Counted from the stretch's first letter, positions 1 through 9,987 are shown. The stretch: DNA of 64,000 nucleotides from Chrysophaeum taylorii (GCA_029834535.1 JAQMWT010000310.1:40564-104563), one strand, 5' to 3'. Translations and numbers: made by a program. The notes: generated from the letters alone by a model not told the origin.

Positions 1-1361
1 AGGCTGAAGCGGCGCCAGCGACCTCTGCTGCCGTACAACAGCAGCGCACTTTATCCGCCTCAAGTTCAATATCCACAGACCACTGGTGCCAACCATCCGT
101 TTTCGGGAAGAAGCACCGGCCACGTCATCATGCAGCGTCTTGCAGCAGCGCACGAGACGCCGGAGCGGTGGGTGACGTGGGGGGCGTGGGAGGACGCGCC
201 GCTGAGCAAGGAGGAGTTGGTCGGGTGCGGGGTCGGGCGGTTCGGCCTTTGGTTTGTGTGGGGTCCTTCGCACTTGACGAGGGCGGAGTTGGAGCCGTTG
301 AGGCAGGTGGGGGATCCGGCGATGGACGCGGCCTACGCCGAGGCGCGGAGCGTCGATGCCCTGCTGCGGAGCGAGGCGTCGAGCTGTCGGGCGATTGTGC
401 ACGCCGAGACGCCGTCGTGGGTCGACTGGACGCTCGTCTCGCGGGGCCAGCGGGTTTGCGCGACGTACCTGCCCCACGTCGGATTGTCGCTCTACTACAT
501 CTCCCTTATCGGTGGCTTCGCGGCCGCGGCCATCGCCAAGACGCTCGCGACGTCCAAGCTCGCGGGGAGCCATCGCGCTGCCGTTCGTAGGCTGTGAGGA
601 GACGCGCGTACGTACTTTCACGCCAATCGCAGGCTGGGGACGGGGGCTTTCGTGTATCGCGTCTGCTCTATGGACCTCAGACCCGGCGGCGAAGCGTGGC
701 GCGATGCCATCCGCGTTCGCCACGTCCACGCCGCCGTCCGCGCTCGCGACCCGACCGCGGCTAATCTCGAAGATTCCATCGTGACTCTCCTCGCGTTTTC
801 CTACAACGTAATCGTTGGCATCGAAATACTCGCAGGCCATCCGATTTCTTTGGAAGAGAAGGAAGCCTACCTTCATCTTTGGCGCTACGTGAGGTCTCGT
901 GCGTGCCCCTCTGATTTTTTTTCTTTCCCCAGGTAGGGTCACTCCTCGGAATTCCCGACGACCGCAATCCGTGCTCGTCGCTTTCCAGAGCCAAGGCGAC
1001 GTTAGAGAGTATCTTCATGCACATCCTCGAGCCTGACGACTATAGCCGGGCGCTGGCCCAGAACATCCTCCGGCTTCCGCCACAGTCGCTCTTGCCCTAC
1101 GCATACCGGGCCGCCCTCTTCCGCGTTTTGCTCGGGAATCAACTTGCCGACGCCCTCCACCTCCCTCCCACGACCACCGTCGTCCGCGCGCGCGTCGCGC
1201 TTGTCCAACTCACTTTTTTCGTCTATTCCCGACTCCTCACATTCCCGGTCATCCGGCACGTCTTCATCGCTTCCCACGCTCTCGCCATGCGGATCGTTCT
1301 CGCAGCCTATCGTAGTTTCTACGAGAAGAAAAAAACACCCCGCCGTCCGCTCAGGACTTGA
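1..1361 (+). CDS. DUF2236 / ER-bound oxygenase mpaB-like protein, three exons, possibly 5'-partial
   Basis: Exons are about 1-593, 633-888 and 933-1361; both junctions are GT..AG and keep the frame. The frame is open from base 1; the first ATG in view is at 130, so the start may lie upstream. Exon 2 and the start of exon 3 carry the DUF2236 pattern: a GEAWRD segment, an R-x-x-H-x-x-VRA motif, then a long helix and PISLEEKEAYLHLWRYVGSL crossing the second junction. DUF2236 proteins (fungal mpaB, bacterial latex-clearing oxygenases) are haem-type oxygenases, often membrane-bound. A hydrophobic stretch LYYISLIGGFAAAAIA near the end of exon 1 may be membrane or helix core. Substrate unknown. It converges with the next gene, 109 bp apart. 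Family call fairly sure; exact start unsure. Confidence 0.72.
594..632 (+). other. 39-bp spliceosomal intron 1 of the DUF2236 gene
   Basis: Starts GTGAGG and ends CGCAG. Removing it joins the exon ending in AAVRRL to the exon reading LGTGAFVYRV without a stop. The only other nearby GT (587) does not preserve the frame. The length is close to the lower limit for spliceosomal introns. Confidence 0.7.
889..932 (+). other. 44-bp spliceosomal intron 2 of the DUF2236 gene
   Basis: Starts GTGAGGTC and ends in a pyrimidine-rich tract TTTCTTTCCCCAG. Splicing joins LHLWRY to VGSLLGIPDD, rebuilding a conserved part of the DUF2236 domain. Confidence 0.8.
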
Positions 1362-1470
1362 ACAAAAATATGAGAACAAGCAATAATCTGACTTGCCCTC
1401 GCGTGTGTTGGTGGTAGAACCTGGGTCATAAACGCGAGAAAAATCGACGGCTCCCTGCCTCGCGTTTTGA

Positions 1471-3243
1471 TCAATGCCGTCGATTTCGCGCGCGTAGCGA
1501 GTAGGTTTCGAGCCGAGTCGCCAGCAGCTCGGTTCGCATGGCCGCTATAGAAGCTTCCAAGACGACGGTTTTTGCATCGAGGCTGGGGGGGTTGGTTTGT
1601 TCGCGACGCCGAGAGAGATTTTTTTTGCCTCGGCGCAGCATCTCGTTTTTGTTGTCTTCTCGACTTTCGAAAACGGCAAACCCCCCGTTTGTCTTTTTCG
1701 AGCCTGCAGTAGCGTAGGACGAGGTGCCATCTGGCGTTGTCCTCATCAATCTTCGACTCTCGTTTCTTACGCAGGCTGTTGTCTCGGCGCGAGCGAAAGA
1801 TTCGCACGACGTCGTCGTCGTCTCGGGGTCGCGTAGCGCGTCTTTATGACGGGGGTAGTGATGGTCTAGTGCCAAAGTCGTGGTGACTCGTTTGCTCTTC
1901 GCGGGTCTTTCTTCGCGGGACGTCGAGACCGTCGCGGATCGCGGCGCGCGGCAGCCAAGGGCGAGAATCTTCGGTTCGACGCTATCGCTGCTCAGGTACG
2001 CCGCCGCGTCGTCGTGGTTCGAGTGGTTACTCCGCCAGTCATCTTGCTCTCGAAATGTCAGCGACGCTGTCTTCGCGTCGCCCCTCGCCGTCGGCATCAA
2101 CGAAGAAGAAGAAGGACGTTGTTGCTGGTCTTTCGTCGTACTATTCTTCCTAGTGGCGCGCTCGTTGTCGAGGTGCGACCACCCCCACTCTGACGACGAC
2201 GACGGGGGCAGCGTTGTTCGGGTAAAATCGCAGACTGGCGCGACCACGTTAGAAAAAGTCTTTCCAAGAGTCTGGACTGTCGCCGCGAACTGACGTCCCT
2301 CGAACTTTCTTTGCTTCTCCTTCTTGGCGTGGGCTTGGTGAAGCGCTGCACTCGCGACCTGATTGTCGCTTTGTGGGGCCTCTTCTCGCGTATATATTTC
2401 GACGCGGTGGGGCGGTTCGACCGCCGGGCACGTTTCGCCGGGCGATGTCGTCGATTCGAGTCCCGGCTGGAATTCGGGGATTTTATCTGTCGGCGTCCTG
2501 GTCTCGTTGCCTCGAGCCACCGTGCTTCCGACGAGCGCGCGGCGGCGCGCGGTGACGTAGGCGTCGGTGGCGCGGGCCTCGAGCAACGCGAGCCTCGGTG
2601 CGAGCAATTCATCGCACGCCTCGAGCGCCTTAACGGCTCGAGCGATAGTCCGCGCAGCTTGGTTGTCAACTTCGCAGCTCATGCCCCCAATTTGGTCGGC
2701 GATTTGGGATCGCAGCCGCTCCCCTTCGAGCAGCACGAGGTTCGCCACGAACGCCGGCACGTCCTCGGCCGTCATCGCGCGTCGTTCGAGAAGCTCGGCC
2801 ATCGCGACGGCGCGGTGCTCGCCGCGCACAAATTTGAGGTCGACCGGGCGAGACATTTGGATCATCTGCTTGAGGCCTCCAAAGGCCACAATACGGTCTA
2901 AATCGTCTAGATTGTCGTCGTCGCGTATGGCGATCGTCGCCCCGTTGACGCCGACGAGCTCGTCCGTCGGGAAGAGCGCCGAGCTTTCGTTCGGGTGCTC
3001 CACGTGCACGATCGACAGCGTGCACCACCGAGGCTCGCCGCGACTTGGGGGCGGTCGTCGTGCGAGCGCGAGCGTGAACCCGAGATTTCCGCCTGCGCCG
3101 GAGGCGTCACGGGGGTATAGGTCGAGCGGCTCGCGCCTCGGAACGATATCTCGAAACTCTTGTTTGCCGCATCGGCGGCAGCCACGTACGCTTCGAGGGC
3201 CTGCGCACACTTTTTTGTGAGGCGTGCGTCGGACCGCGAGCAC
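1471..3243 (-). CDS. PDZ-like domain protein with coiled-coil C-terminus, 5' end unresolved
   Basis: A long open frame of about 590 codons. The N-terminal third has a PDZ-like pattern: NLGFTLALARR, then a strand with LSIVHVEHPNESSALFPTDE and LVGVNGATIA, matching the PDZ order (carboxylate loop, strands, then D-E-x-V-x-VNG). A helical region follows (about residues 165-235), then a long low-complexity Ser/Thr/Arg part and a helix ending at TYSLRARNRRH. The frame has no ATG before the PDZ-like region, and codon 3243 is GTG. Another minus frame across 2907-3185 reads like protein as well (AYVAAADAANKSFEISFRG). A short intron (GT at 3243, AG near 3201) or a frameshift probably hides the true start. 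Function unknown; PDZ domains bind C-terminal peptides. Confidence 0.5.
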   Translation of the reverse strand: MLAVRRTPHKKVCAGPRSVRGCRRCGKQEFRDIVPRREPLDLYPRDASGAGGNLGFTLALARRPPPSRGEPRWCTLSIVHVEHPNESSALFPTDELVGVNGATIAIRDDDNLDDLDRIVAFGGLKQMIQMSRPVDLKFVRGEHRAVAMAELLERRAMTAEDVPAFVANLVLLEGERLRSQIADQIGGMSCEVDNQAARTIARAVKALEACDELLAPRLALLEARATDAYVTARRRALVGSTVARGNETRTPTDKIPEFQPGLESTTSPGETCPAVEPPHRVEIYTREEAPQSDNQVASAALHQAHAKKEKQRKFEGRQFAATVQTLGKTFSNVVAPVCDFTRTTLPPSSSSEWGWSHLDNERATRKNSTTKDQQQRPSSSSLMPTARGDAKTASLTFREQDDWRSNHSNHDDAAAYLSSDSVEPKILALGCRAPRSATVSTSREERPAKSKRVTTTLALDHHYPRHKDALRDPETTTTSCESFARAETTACVRNESRRLMRTTPDGTSSYATAGSKKTNGGFAVFESREDNKNEMLRRGKKNLSRRREQTNPPSLDAKTVVLEASIAAMRTELLATRLETYSLRARNRRH

Positions 3244-3628
3244 CTCGGTCGCGCGCTGGTCCTCCGCAGTCGTGTGAGCCTAATAATAATATTTAGCTTC
3301 GTAAACGTCGCGTTTACGGACTTATTATTATTATTTATTAGTGGACAACATCGTTCACTACCTGTGGTTTCCTCAGCACACGGAAAGAGGATGCGGCCTG
3401 GCGCGGGCGGAGCCGATTCATCAATGACGATGATGATAATTCAAGTCGTCCCTGCCACCTGAGCGATGATGATCTGCTGATATTATTATCATCGCCCATT
3501 TGCGTAAACATTAAAATGAAGTTTTTGAGCCGTATCCTTTACGCGCGCGATAATAATAATAATAAATAATAATAATAACAGGGACGACGACGACGACGCC
3601 GTAGTAATTTAATTTAATTTAATTTAAT
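3244..3628. repeat. AT-rich intergenic spacer with ATT/TAA microsatellites
   Basis: No gene seen. It holds several TAA/ATT trinucleotide tracts (around 3281-3293, 3325-3342, 3481-3492, 3549-3577) and a TTTAA pentanucleotide array at about 3607-3632 reaching the stop of the SAC3 gene. It is very AT-rich against the GC-rich genes on both sides. Confidence 0.7.
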
Positions 3629-6600
3629 TTAGTGGAGACTGCGGAGCTGGCGTTCGAAGACGGCGTTTGCGCGGCGATGTCGCGCGAGGGCCTCGAGGAG
3701 CTCGTGCTTGCGAGGGTGATCTCGAGGAGGGGGGGGGGGTGGTTGGATCTGATCGAATCGCGGTTGTTGTGGTCCTCGCTTCGTCGGCGGTGGTGAAAAA
3801 GTCCTCCAAGTCGGGAGGGATGGTTGGTGTCGTGGTTTTCCAAGGTCATAACGGTCGTCGATGCGCTGGTAGGCGAGTTCGGGGCAGGGGGCGAGGCGGG
3901 CGGCGACGAGGGCGGCGAAAACGGTTTGGTAGTCGCGAGGTTGTTCGAGAGCCGTTCTGAGGGCTGCTCCGAGCGCGTTGGGAGGCGACGGGTCGAGGGC
4001 CGCGACGTAGTCGTCGGTCGCAGAGGGTCGCCAGGGCGGGACCTGCGCGGAGAGGAGAGCGGCCGCGCAGCGGTCTGTTCGGTCGCGCCAGTCGGCGGGC
4101 AGCGGGGCTCCCGGGACGAGGCGGGGGCCGACGGGGACGAGGGCCGCGCGCGGGCCCGTCGGCACCTCGTCGGCGTCTATCGGCGAGTCGCGGAGCGAGG
4201 AAGCCGCGGCGGAAACGGCGTCGTTGAAGTCCCGGATCGCGCGGTCGCGGACGTCGGTAGCACTTTTTTCGGTCGTCGTAGCCCTTTCGGCCGCTTTCGT
4301 CAAGACGAGGTCGGAAGGCGCGTCGGCTCGAACGAACGCGGGCAGGCGCGCCGTGCGTAGGGCGAGCCAGCGGAGGGCCTGGTCGACGCGCGCCGGCGGG
4401 ACGACGACGACGGCGGGAGCCGCGGTAGCCAGAGGCGCGGCGTCGGCGGCGTCGAAGCAGCAGACGACGGCGAGGGCCTCGAGGGTCGTCGTTAGTTTCG
4501 CGGCGGCCTTGGCGACGATGTCGACGTCGTCGGCAATTACGGCGACGGCGGCGTTCGCGGGGGGTCCGAGGAGAACGCGGACGCCCGGGGCGTCGCCCGG
4601 GTCGAAGAGGACGGCGTCCCCCCCGAGGACCGCGAGGCGCCAGACAACGTCGGGCGGCGCGACGCCGGGGATATCGGGAAGCATCCCGAGGAGCGTTTGG
4701 GCGACGGCGCGGCTCACGTCGACGCGGAGGCGGCGCGGTTCCCGGCCCGGCAGCTCGCGGGGGCGCTTCCTTCTGTTCGGAAAAACGTCGTCGTCGTCGT
4801 CGTTCAAGGTTCGCGTTTCCCAGGCGAGACCGTGGGAAAAGGAGGCGACGACCTCGTCGAAGGCGCCGCGCTTGGCGACGCGCGCCATCGCGCGGTGATG
4901 CCAGAGCCGGAGCCAGAGGGCGGCCGAGCGCGCGGCGTCGAGGCGGCGCAGGTTTCGGCGGTCGCGCGCGCGGCGTTCGAGCTTGCGGAGCGTGGTCCTC
5001 TTCAAGTGCGCGGTCGCGCGGCGCTCGTTCAGCGCGTCGACGCGCCGCCGCTCCGCGTCTTCGAGGGCCCGGCGCTCGCGCTCCAAGGCCTCGGCCTCGA
5101 GCCGCCGGGCCTCGGCCTCGCGGATTCGCCGAGCCTCCGCGGCTCGCCGCTCGGCCTCGATCCGCCGCCTCCGGTCCTCGGCCTCGCGGAGCCTCCGGTC
5201 CTCGGCCTCGCGGCGCCTCCGGTCCTCCAAAGCGCGCCGCGCGCGCTCGGCGGCTCGCGCCTCGAGTCGCCGCCGCTCGCGGTCGAGCTCCGCCGCGCGT
5301 CGCTTTTCCGCCTCGGCCTCGAGGCGCCGTTTTTCCAGAGCCGCCTTGGCCTCGAGGTCGCGCTTGGCGCGATCCGCCGCCGCCGCCGCCTCGCGCGCCT
5401 CGCGCTCGGCCTTTTCCGCCGCGCGTCGTCGCGCGGCCCGCGCCCGGAGCTCCTCGGCCGACGGCGACACGATCTCGCGCAAGGGCGCGTCGTCGTCGCC
5501 GTCGTCAAAGATGCCCGACCGGCGGAGCGACGCGGGCGTAGGTTCGGGCGGCGGCTCGTCGGCGGCGAGGTCCTCGTCGGCCGTCTCGGCGTTGAGGTAA
5601 ACAACAGAATTGGTGCGCGCGACGCGAAGGCCGGCGTCGCGCGCCGCGTCGGCCGCGTCGGCGACCGTCTCCGAGCCGAGGACGCGCGCGAGGCGCGAGA
5701 GCGGGTACGGCTCGCCCTTGGCGTAGGCGCGGCCCATGACGCTCAGGGCGGCGGCGCGGACGCCGCGCGCCATGAGAGCGACCAAGAGACACTTGACCAG
5801 GTAGGGCGAGGCGCGCGCGATCGAGAAAAATCGGAAGTAGTCGAGGCGCGCGCGGCACGACCTCGCTGCCGCCGCCGTCGCGACCTCGGGCGCCGAGTAG
5901 AGCGAGGGCCGCGTGGCCGCGAGCCGCGACAGCAGCTGGCCCGCGTCGTGATCGTTGTCGCCGAAAAACAGAATCCAGTACGCCGTTACCTCGGCCTCGT
6001 GCTCGCTGACGACGACGCCGCGCGCGTGCGCCATGTCGTAGAACGCGAGCAGCGCCGTCAGGATTTCCGAGAGGGATTCGGCGTTGTGCTTGCCGTGCGC
6101 GGGCCCCGCGCGCCACTCGGGATGCGCCGCCATGCGCCTCTCCATCGCGATAAAGTACCGCGCCATGCGCTCGAACACGTCCACGACCGTCTCGTCCACC
6201 AGCCCGCCCTTGGTGTAGTTCTGCAGAATAAAATCCTTGCGGATCGCGCGGAACCGGTCCCACAGAAACAGGTACGTCGAGAGCCCCTCGTCGCCGCTTC
6301 CTTCTGACGACGACGACGACGTCGTCGTCGTCGTCGTCGCCTTGCTCACGACGTGCGTCTCGAGGTGGTCCAAAGTCGCGAGCAAAACCCGCGGCGGACG
6401 CACGAGCTCGGGCACGTTCTGGATGCTTCCCGCGTCCGACCGCTTGTACCGCTTGACCGCGAACTCGCGCGCGGCGACCTCCAAGTTATTGGAACTTTTT
6501 AGAAAAGCCGCGGGCGGCGGCTTCTCCCACGCGTCCAGCTCGTTGTGCCGCGCGCGCTCCTCGATCTCGCTCTGCGGGCACATTTGCTCGCACGTCCCCA

Positions 6601-8533
6601 CAATCGCTGCGGCCGGCGGCTCGTCCCCGTTCGGACGAGCCGGTGCGGGCCCGCGCCTCCGAGCCGGCCGTCTTTGCGGCGGCGACGTCGACCGCGCGGC
6701 CGCCGCGGCCGTCGCCGCCGTCGTCGTCGTCGTCGTCGAAGAACACACCCGCACGTCCAGCGGCCCCGACGAGAACGCGTCGATACCGTGGAGCTGCTCG
6801 ACCGCGAGCTCGGCGTGCGACGCCTCGTTGAACATGACGAGCCCGTACCCCTCCTTTTGAATCGCCACCAGCGACACCTCACCGAAAGTGTCGAAGATCG
6901 ACTTGAGCCGAGCCTCGGTCGCGTCTCGGGGCAGCCCGTCCACGCGCACCGTCCGGGACATGCTGCTCCCCTTGGCCTTGGGGGGAAGAACACCACCACC
7001 ACCGCCGCCGCGCGTTTTTGACTCCCCCGAAGTGTTGAAGATGGCCGTCTTGTGCTGCTTGGCGTTGATGTCCTCGCCGTAATAATAGTCCTCGTCCTCC
7101 TCGACGCCTAACTCCTCGTCCTCCTCGTCGCTCGCGTCCGGGGGACCCCCCTCGTTCGTCAGCAGCTGCGGCGGCTGCTGCTGCTGCTGCAGTCCCGGGG
7201 TCGATCCTTGCGCGCGACGCACCGTCGCGTGGATCGGCGCCGAGAACCCGGGGAAGAGGTCGGTCGAGCTTTTTACGACGCCCGCGGCCGCCGCCGCGTC
7301 GCGCTTCGTCGCGTAATTCGCCCACCCGTAGGCCCGCCCGTCGCGGTGGATCGTCTTGACGCTCTGCAGACCGCTGCTCGCCTTGCGCTGCTCGAGCACG
7401 CGCCTCAGCTGCTCGTCGCTGCAGCTCGGCGGGAGCGGCTGGAGCTTGAGGCAGTACGACGCCGCCGCCGCCGCCTCGGCCTGCGGCGGAGAGTGCGAGC
7501 CCGCCTGCGGATGGGCTTGCGCTTGAGCGCGCGCCTGTTGGACGGCGACCTGCACGGTCTTGCCCGTCTGGAAGAGGTCCGTCCCGCTCGTCTCGCGCGC
7601 CGCGCGCTCCGCTCCTCGAGCGTCCTCGAAGTTCACGTACGCGATCGGGTGCCGGCCCTGTTGCCGCGCGACCTTGACCGACCGAATCCCCCCAAACCCC
7701 TCGAAGGCCGCCCGCAGCGTGGCCTCGTCCAGCGTCGCCGGCACCCGCGACACTACCACCGCCTTGGCCGGGTCCTTTTGCGCCGCCGCCGGCCACGACT
7801 GCTCGCCCGGTTGTTGTCGCCGCTGCTGCGCCGCCGCGCGCGCGCCCGTCTTGGCGCTTTGGAACGGTCCCTCTTTCGTCGCCCCGAATACGCTGCTGCT
7901 GCTGCTGCTGCTGCCCTTCGCCGCACCGAACGCGCCAAAGCCCTCGCCGAACGACGCCTTGCTCGCCTCGCCGCCGAACGGCGCCTCCACCGCCCGTTGC
8001 CCAAACGCGCTTCCGCCGAAAACGTTGCTCTCCTCGGGCACCAGCATCCCGCCCAACCCTTCTTGCTGAGGTCGCTGCCCGAAGAACCCGCCGCCGCCGC
8101 CGCCGAACGGCTGCATGTTGCTGTTCTCCGGCTGCTGCTGGAAGCCGCCTCCACCAAAGGGCTTCTTGTTGTAGTTCTCCGGCGACGGGTCTCGTCCGCC
8201 GCCGCCGCCGCCGCCAAATGGTGAGCTCTCGTTCAAGGCGTTGCCAAAGGCGGCCGGCTGGCCCAAGCCGACCCCCCCCCCAAACGTCGTCGTCGTCGTC
8301 GTCGTGTCCTGGCTCTGCTGGCCGAAGGTCGCCCCGCCCCCGAAGATGCTGCGGCCACCGGTACCGGAAGGAAGAAGAGATGCACCGCCGCCGCCGCCGA
8401 AAGAGCCACCTCCCCCGAGGGTGGAGCCCAAGCCAAAGCCGCCACCCCCGAACGGCGACTGCTGGCCGCCGCCGCCGCCGAAGGACGCGCCGCCCCCGAA
8501 GGACGGCTGCTGGGCCCCGCTGGCTCCGAACAT
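3629..8533 (-). CDS. SAC3: SAC3/GANP-type mRNA export factor with FG-like N-terminus and RRM domains
   Basis: 1634 codons in one exon; ATG at 8533 (MFGASGAQQP) chosen because the upstream extension begins with GTG. Residues 1 to about 220 are nucleoporin-like FGGGG repeats. RRM-like units follow near 255-335 (KAVVVSRVPATLDEATLRAA), a weaker one near 360-430, and one near 520-590 (RTVRVDGLPRDATEARLKSI). The SAC3/GANP core starts at GTCEQMCPQSEIEERARHNE (about 645) with FAVKRYKRSDAGS and WDRFRAIRKDFILQNY, the conserved blocks of SAC3 proteins, which scaffold TREX-2 at nuclear pores. Residues of about 1040-1230 are an Arg/Glu/Ala coiled coil, then a less conserved C-terminal region. FG repeats plus RRM plus SAC3 resembles animal GANP (MCM3AP). 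Role: mRNA export at the nuclear pore, inferred from family. Confidence 0.9.
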   Translation of the reverse strand: MFGASGAQQPSFGGGASFGGGGGQQSPFGGGGFGLGSTLGGGGSFGGGGGASLLPSGTGGRSIFGGGATFGQQSQDTTTTTTTFGGGVGLGQPAAFGNALNESSPFGGGGGGGRDPSPENYNKKPFGGGGFQQQPENSNMQPFGGGGGGFFGQRPQQEGLGGMLVPEESNVFGGSAFGQRAVEAPFGGEASKASFGEGFGAFGAAKGSSSSSSSVFGATKEGPFQSAKTGARAAAQQRRQQPGEQSWPAAAQKDPAKAVVVSRVPATLDEATLRAAFEGFGGIRSVKVARQQGRHPIAYVNFEDARGAERAARETSGTDLFQTGKTVQVAVQQARAQAQAHPQAGSHSPPQAEAAAAASYCLKLQPLPPSCSDEQLRRVLEQRKASSGLQSVKTIHRDGRAYGWANYATKRDAAAAAGVVKSSTDLFPGFSAPIHATVRRAQGSTPGLQQQQQPPQLLTNEGGPPDASDEEDEELGVEEDEDYYYGEDINAKQHKTAIFNTSGESKTRGGGGGGVLPPKAKGSSMSRTVRVDGLPRDATEARLKSIFDTFGEVSLVAIQKEGYGLVMFNEASHAELAVEQLHGIDAFSSGPLDVRVCSSTTTTTTAATAAAAARSTSPPQRRPARRRGPAPARPNGDEPPAAAIVGTCEQMCPQSEIEERARHNELDAWEKPPPAAFLKSSNNLEVAAREFAVKRYKRSDAGSIQNVPELVRPPRVLLATLDHLETHVVSKATTTTTTSSSSSEGSGDEGLSTYLFLWDRFRAIRKDFILQNYTKGGLVDETVVDVFERMARYFIAMERRMAAHPEWRAGPAHGKHNAESLSEILTALLAFYDMAHARGVVVSEHEAEVTAYWILFFGDNDHDAGQLLSRLAATRPSLYSAPEVATAAAARSCRARLDYFRFFSIARASPYLVKCLLVALMARGVRAAALSVMGRAYAKGEPYPLSRLARVLGSETVADAADAARDAGLRVARTNSVVYLNAETADEDLAADEPPPEPTPASLRRSGIFDDGDDDAPLREIVSPSAEELRARAARRRAAEKAEREAREAAAAADRAKRDLEAKAALEKRRLEAEAEKRRAAELDRERRRLEARAAERARRALEDRRRREAEDRRLREAEDRRRRIEAERRAAEARRIREAEARRLEAEALERERRALEDAERRRVDALNERRATAHLKRTTLRKLERRARDRRNLRRLDAARSAALWLRLWHHRAMARVAKRGAFDEVVASFSHGLAWETRTLNDDDDDVFPNRRKRPRELPGREPRRLRVDVSRAVAQTLLGMLPDIPGVAPPDVVWRLAVLGGDAVLFDPGDAPGVRVLLGPPANAAVAVIADDVDIVAKAAAKLTTTLEALAVVCCFDAADAAPLATAAPAVVVVPPARVDQALRWLALRTARLPAFVRADAPSDLVLTKAAERATTTEKSATDVRDRAIRDFNDAVSAAASSLRDSPIDADEVPTGPRAALVPVGPRLVPGAPLPADWRDRTDRCAAALLSAQVPPWRPSATDDYVAALDPSPPNALGAALRTALEQPRDYQTVFAALVAARLAPCPELAYQRIDDRYDLGKPRHQPSLPTWRTFSPPPTKRGPQQPRFDQIQPPPPPPRDHPRKHELLEALARHRRANAVFERQLRSLH

Positions 8534-8613
8534 GGTTGTTGGTGTCCTCCTCGAGTCCACGCTCTCCTTACCCTACTTTAATAATAAATAAAACCCTCGA
8601 ATCATGACATGAC

Positions 8614-9987
8614 ATGACGCGGGAGTTGGTTGTGGCGTCCTACAACTTGCTCGCTCCCCTGTACGTGCGACCGATCGACCTCCGGAGCGGGAGCATCCAG
8701 GGGTTCGCAGCGTTCGAGTGGTGCAAGGACTCGGACCTCGAGTGGACAGGTCGCCGCGAGCGGCTCTGCGCGCGAATCTCGAAGCTCGCCTCCAAGGCGG
8801 ACGTGATCGCGTTCCAGGAGGTCGAGTTCGAGGCCGGCAAGCCGCCGGCGTGGCTCCTCGAGTGTGTGGAGGCCCACGGGCTGGAGGTCGCGGGCACGCC
8901 GACTGCGAGCGACCTCGATCGCATCGCGGAGCGAAACGCGCGGGTCGTCGGGCGTCGGACGGCCGTCGGGTGCTTGACCGTCGCGAGGTCCCGCGCCTAC
9001 GCCCGCGCGCTGTCGTCGACGTCGCTCGTGACGGGCCACGGCGACGGGTGGGTCGTCGCGAACGTACATCTCGACGCGACCTCGGAGATGCGGCGCCTCG
9101 AGACGGTCGAGCGCGCGATAGAAGCCTCTCGGTGGGAAGAGGGTCCCGATCTGCGGCTGGTTATCGCGGGCGACTGGAACGCCGAGCTTTTGCCCGGCTC
9201 GCCGCTCGGGGCCTTGGTGATGGTCTCCGACGCGACCGAGGCCGAGGTGCGGCGCGAGATGGCCTCGGCGCGCTGGACGGATTCCGTCGAGGCGTGGGAC
9301 GCGTCGCGCGCGCGGGCGCGCGCGGCGAGGGACCGGCTGAGGGTGGCGCTAGCGCGCGTCGAGACGGGGCCCACCAGGGTCGGTTTGGAGGAGGGGGTCA
9401 TGCGGGCGCGGTCCCTCGACCATTTGGTCTACTCCGCTCGGACCTGCGAGCCCTCTTCTCGGGCCGCGCGCTCGCTCGACTCCGAATCCCTCGCGATCGG
9501 CCTCCCGAATGCCCGGGAGCCGAGCGACCACGCTCCCGTCGCCGCGACCTTTCGTGCTCTGACCGGTGGTCCTCCTTTCCCGGGCCTCGACGATGAACTC
9601 GCCGCGCTTCTCGACGCGGAGGCTGCCGATCGGGCGGCGACCAACGCCCTCCTTCCCCGCGCGGACGGCGACCACCACCACGACAAGGGGAAGAAGAAGA
9701 AGAAGAAGAAGAAGAAGGAGGAAGAGATTACCACCCAAAGTCCGGTGGCAGAACAGATCCGGGAGGCCCGGAGACTCCGAGCCTTGTGCAAGGAGCGCGC
9801 GGCATCGCGACGTCGAGATTTTGTCGAGCGCCACGGCCTCGACGACGGAGCCGGCCACCGGCCCGCGCGGGACTGGTTCGAGCGGTACCTCCTCGCCATG
9901 AGGCGCACCCCGACCATGTCGGAGCGTGGAGACGCCCCGCCCGGGGGTGTCTCCATTCTCGTAGACGCCTGGGTCAAACATTATTAA
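8614..9987 (+). CDS. Endonuclease/exonuclease/phosphatase (EEP) family protein
   Basis: 457 codons, ATG at 8614. The EEP catalytic blocks appear in order: SYNLLAPLY at the N-terminus, ADVIAFQEVEF (metal-binding Glu), VVANVHLDA, VIAGDWNAE (Asp and Asn), SLDHLVYS, and PSDHAPVAATF with the catalytic His. This is the fold of CCR4 deadenylases, DNase I and sphingomyelinases; the SYNLLAPLY start is closest to the CCR4/nocturnin/ANGEL group, so an RNA 3' exonuclease or phosphodiesterase is the best guess. After about residue 325 there is a Lys run coded by AAG repeats, then a helical extension (RDWFERYLLAMRRTPTMS) unlike the core family. It starts 80 bp from the divergent SAC3 start, so the two may share a promoter region. 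Confidence 0.88.
   Translation: MTRELVVASYNLLAPLYVRPIDLRSGSIQGFAAFEWCKDSDLEWTGRRERLCARISKLASKADVIAFQEVEFEAGKPPAWLLECVEAHGLEVAGTPTASDLDRIAERNARVVGRRTAVGCLTVARSRAYARALSSTSLVTGHGDGWVVANVHLDATSEMRRLETVERAIEASRWEEGPDLRLVIAGDWNAELLPGSPLGALVMVSDATEAEVRREMASARWTDSVEAWDASRARARAARDRLRVALARVETGPTRVGLEEGVMRARSLDHLVYSARTCEPSSRAARSLDSESLAIGLPNAREPSDHAPVAATFRALTGGPPFPGLDDELAALLDAEAADRAATNALLPRADGDHHHDKGKKKKKKKKKEEEITTQSPVAEQIREARRLRALCKERAASRRRDFVERHGLDDGAGHRPARDWFERYLLAMRRTPTMSERGDAPPGGVSILVDAWVKHY

Noticed and set aside
2405-2435. GGCGGTTCGACCGCC as a tRNA T arm
   Set aside because: The loop is five bases rather than seven, and it lies within a coding region.
4697-6307. Long plus-strand open frame of 536 codons inside the SAC3 gene
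   Set aside because: It lies opposite conserved SAC3 motifs and is Arg/Gly/Val-rich, a shadow of GC-rich coding DNA.
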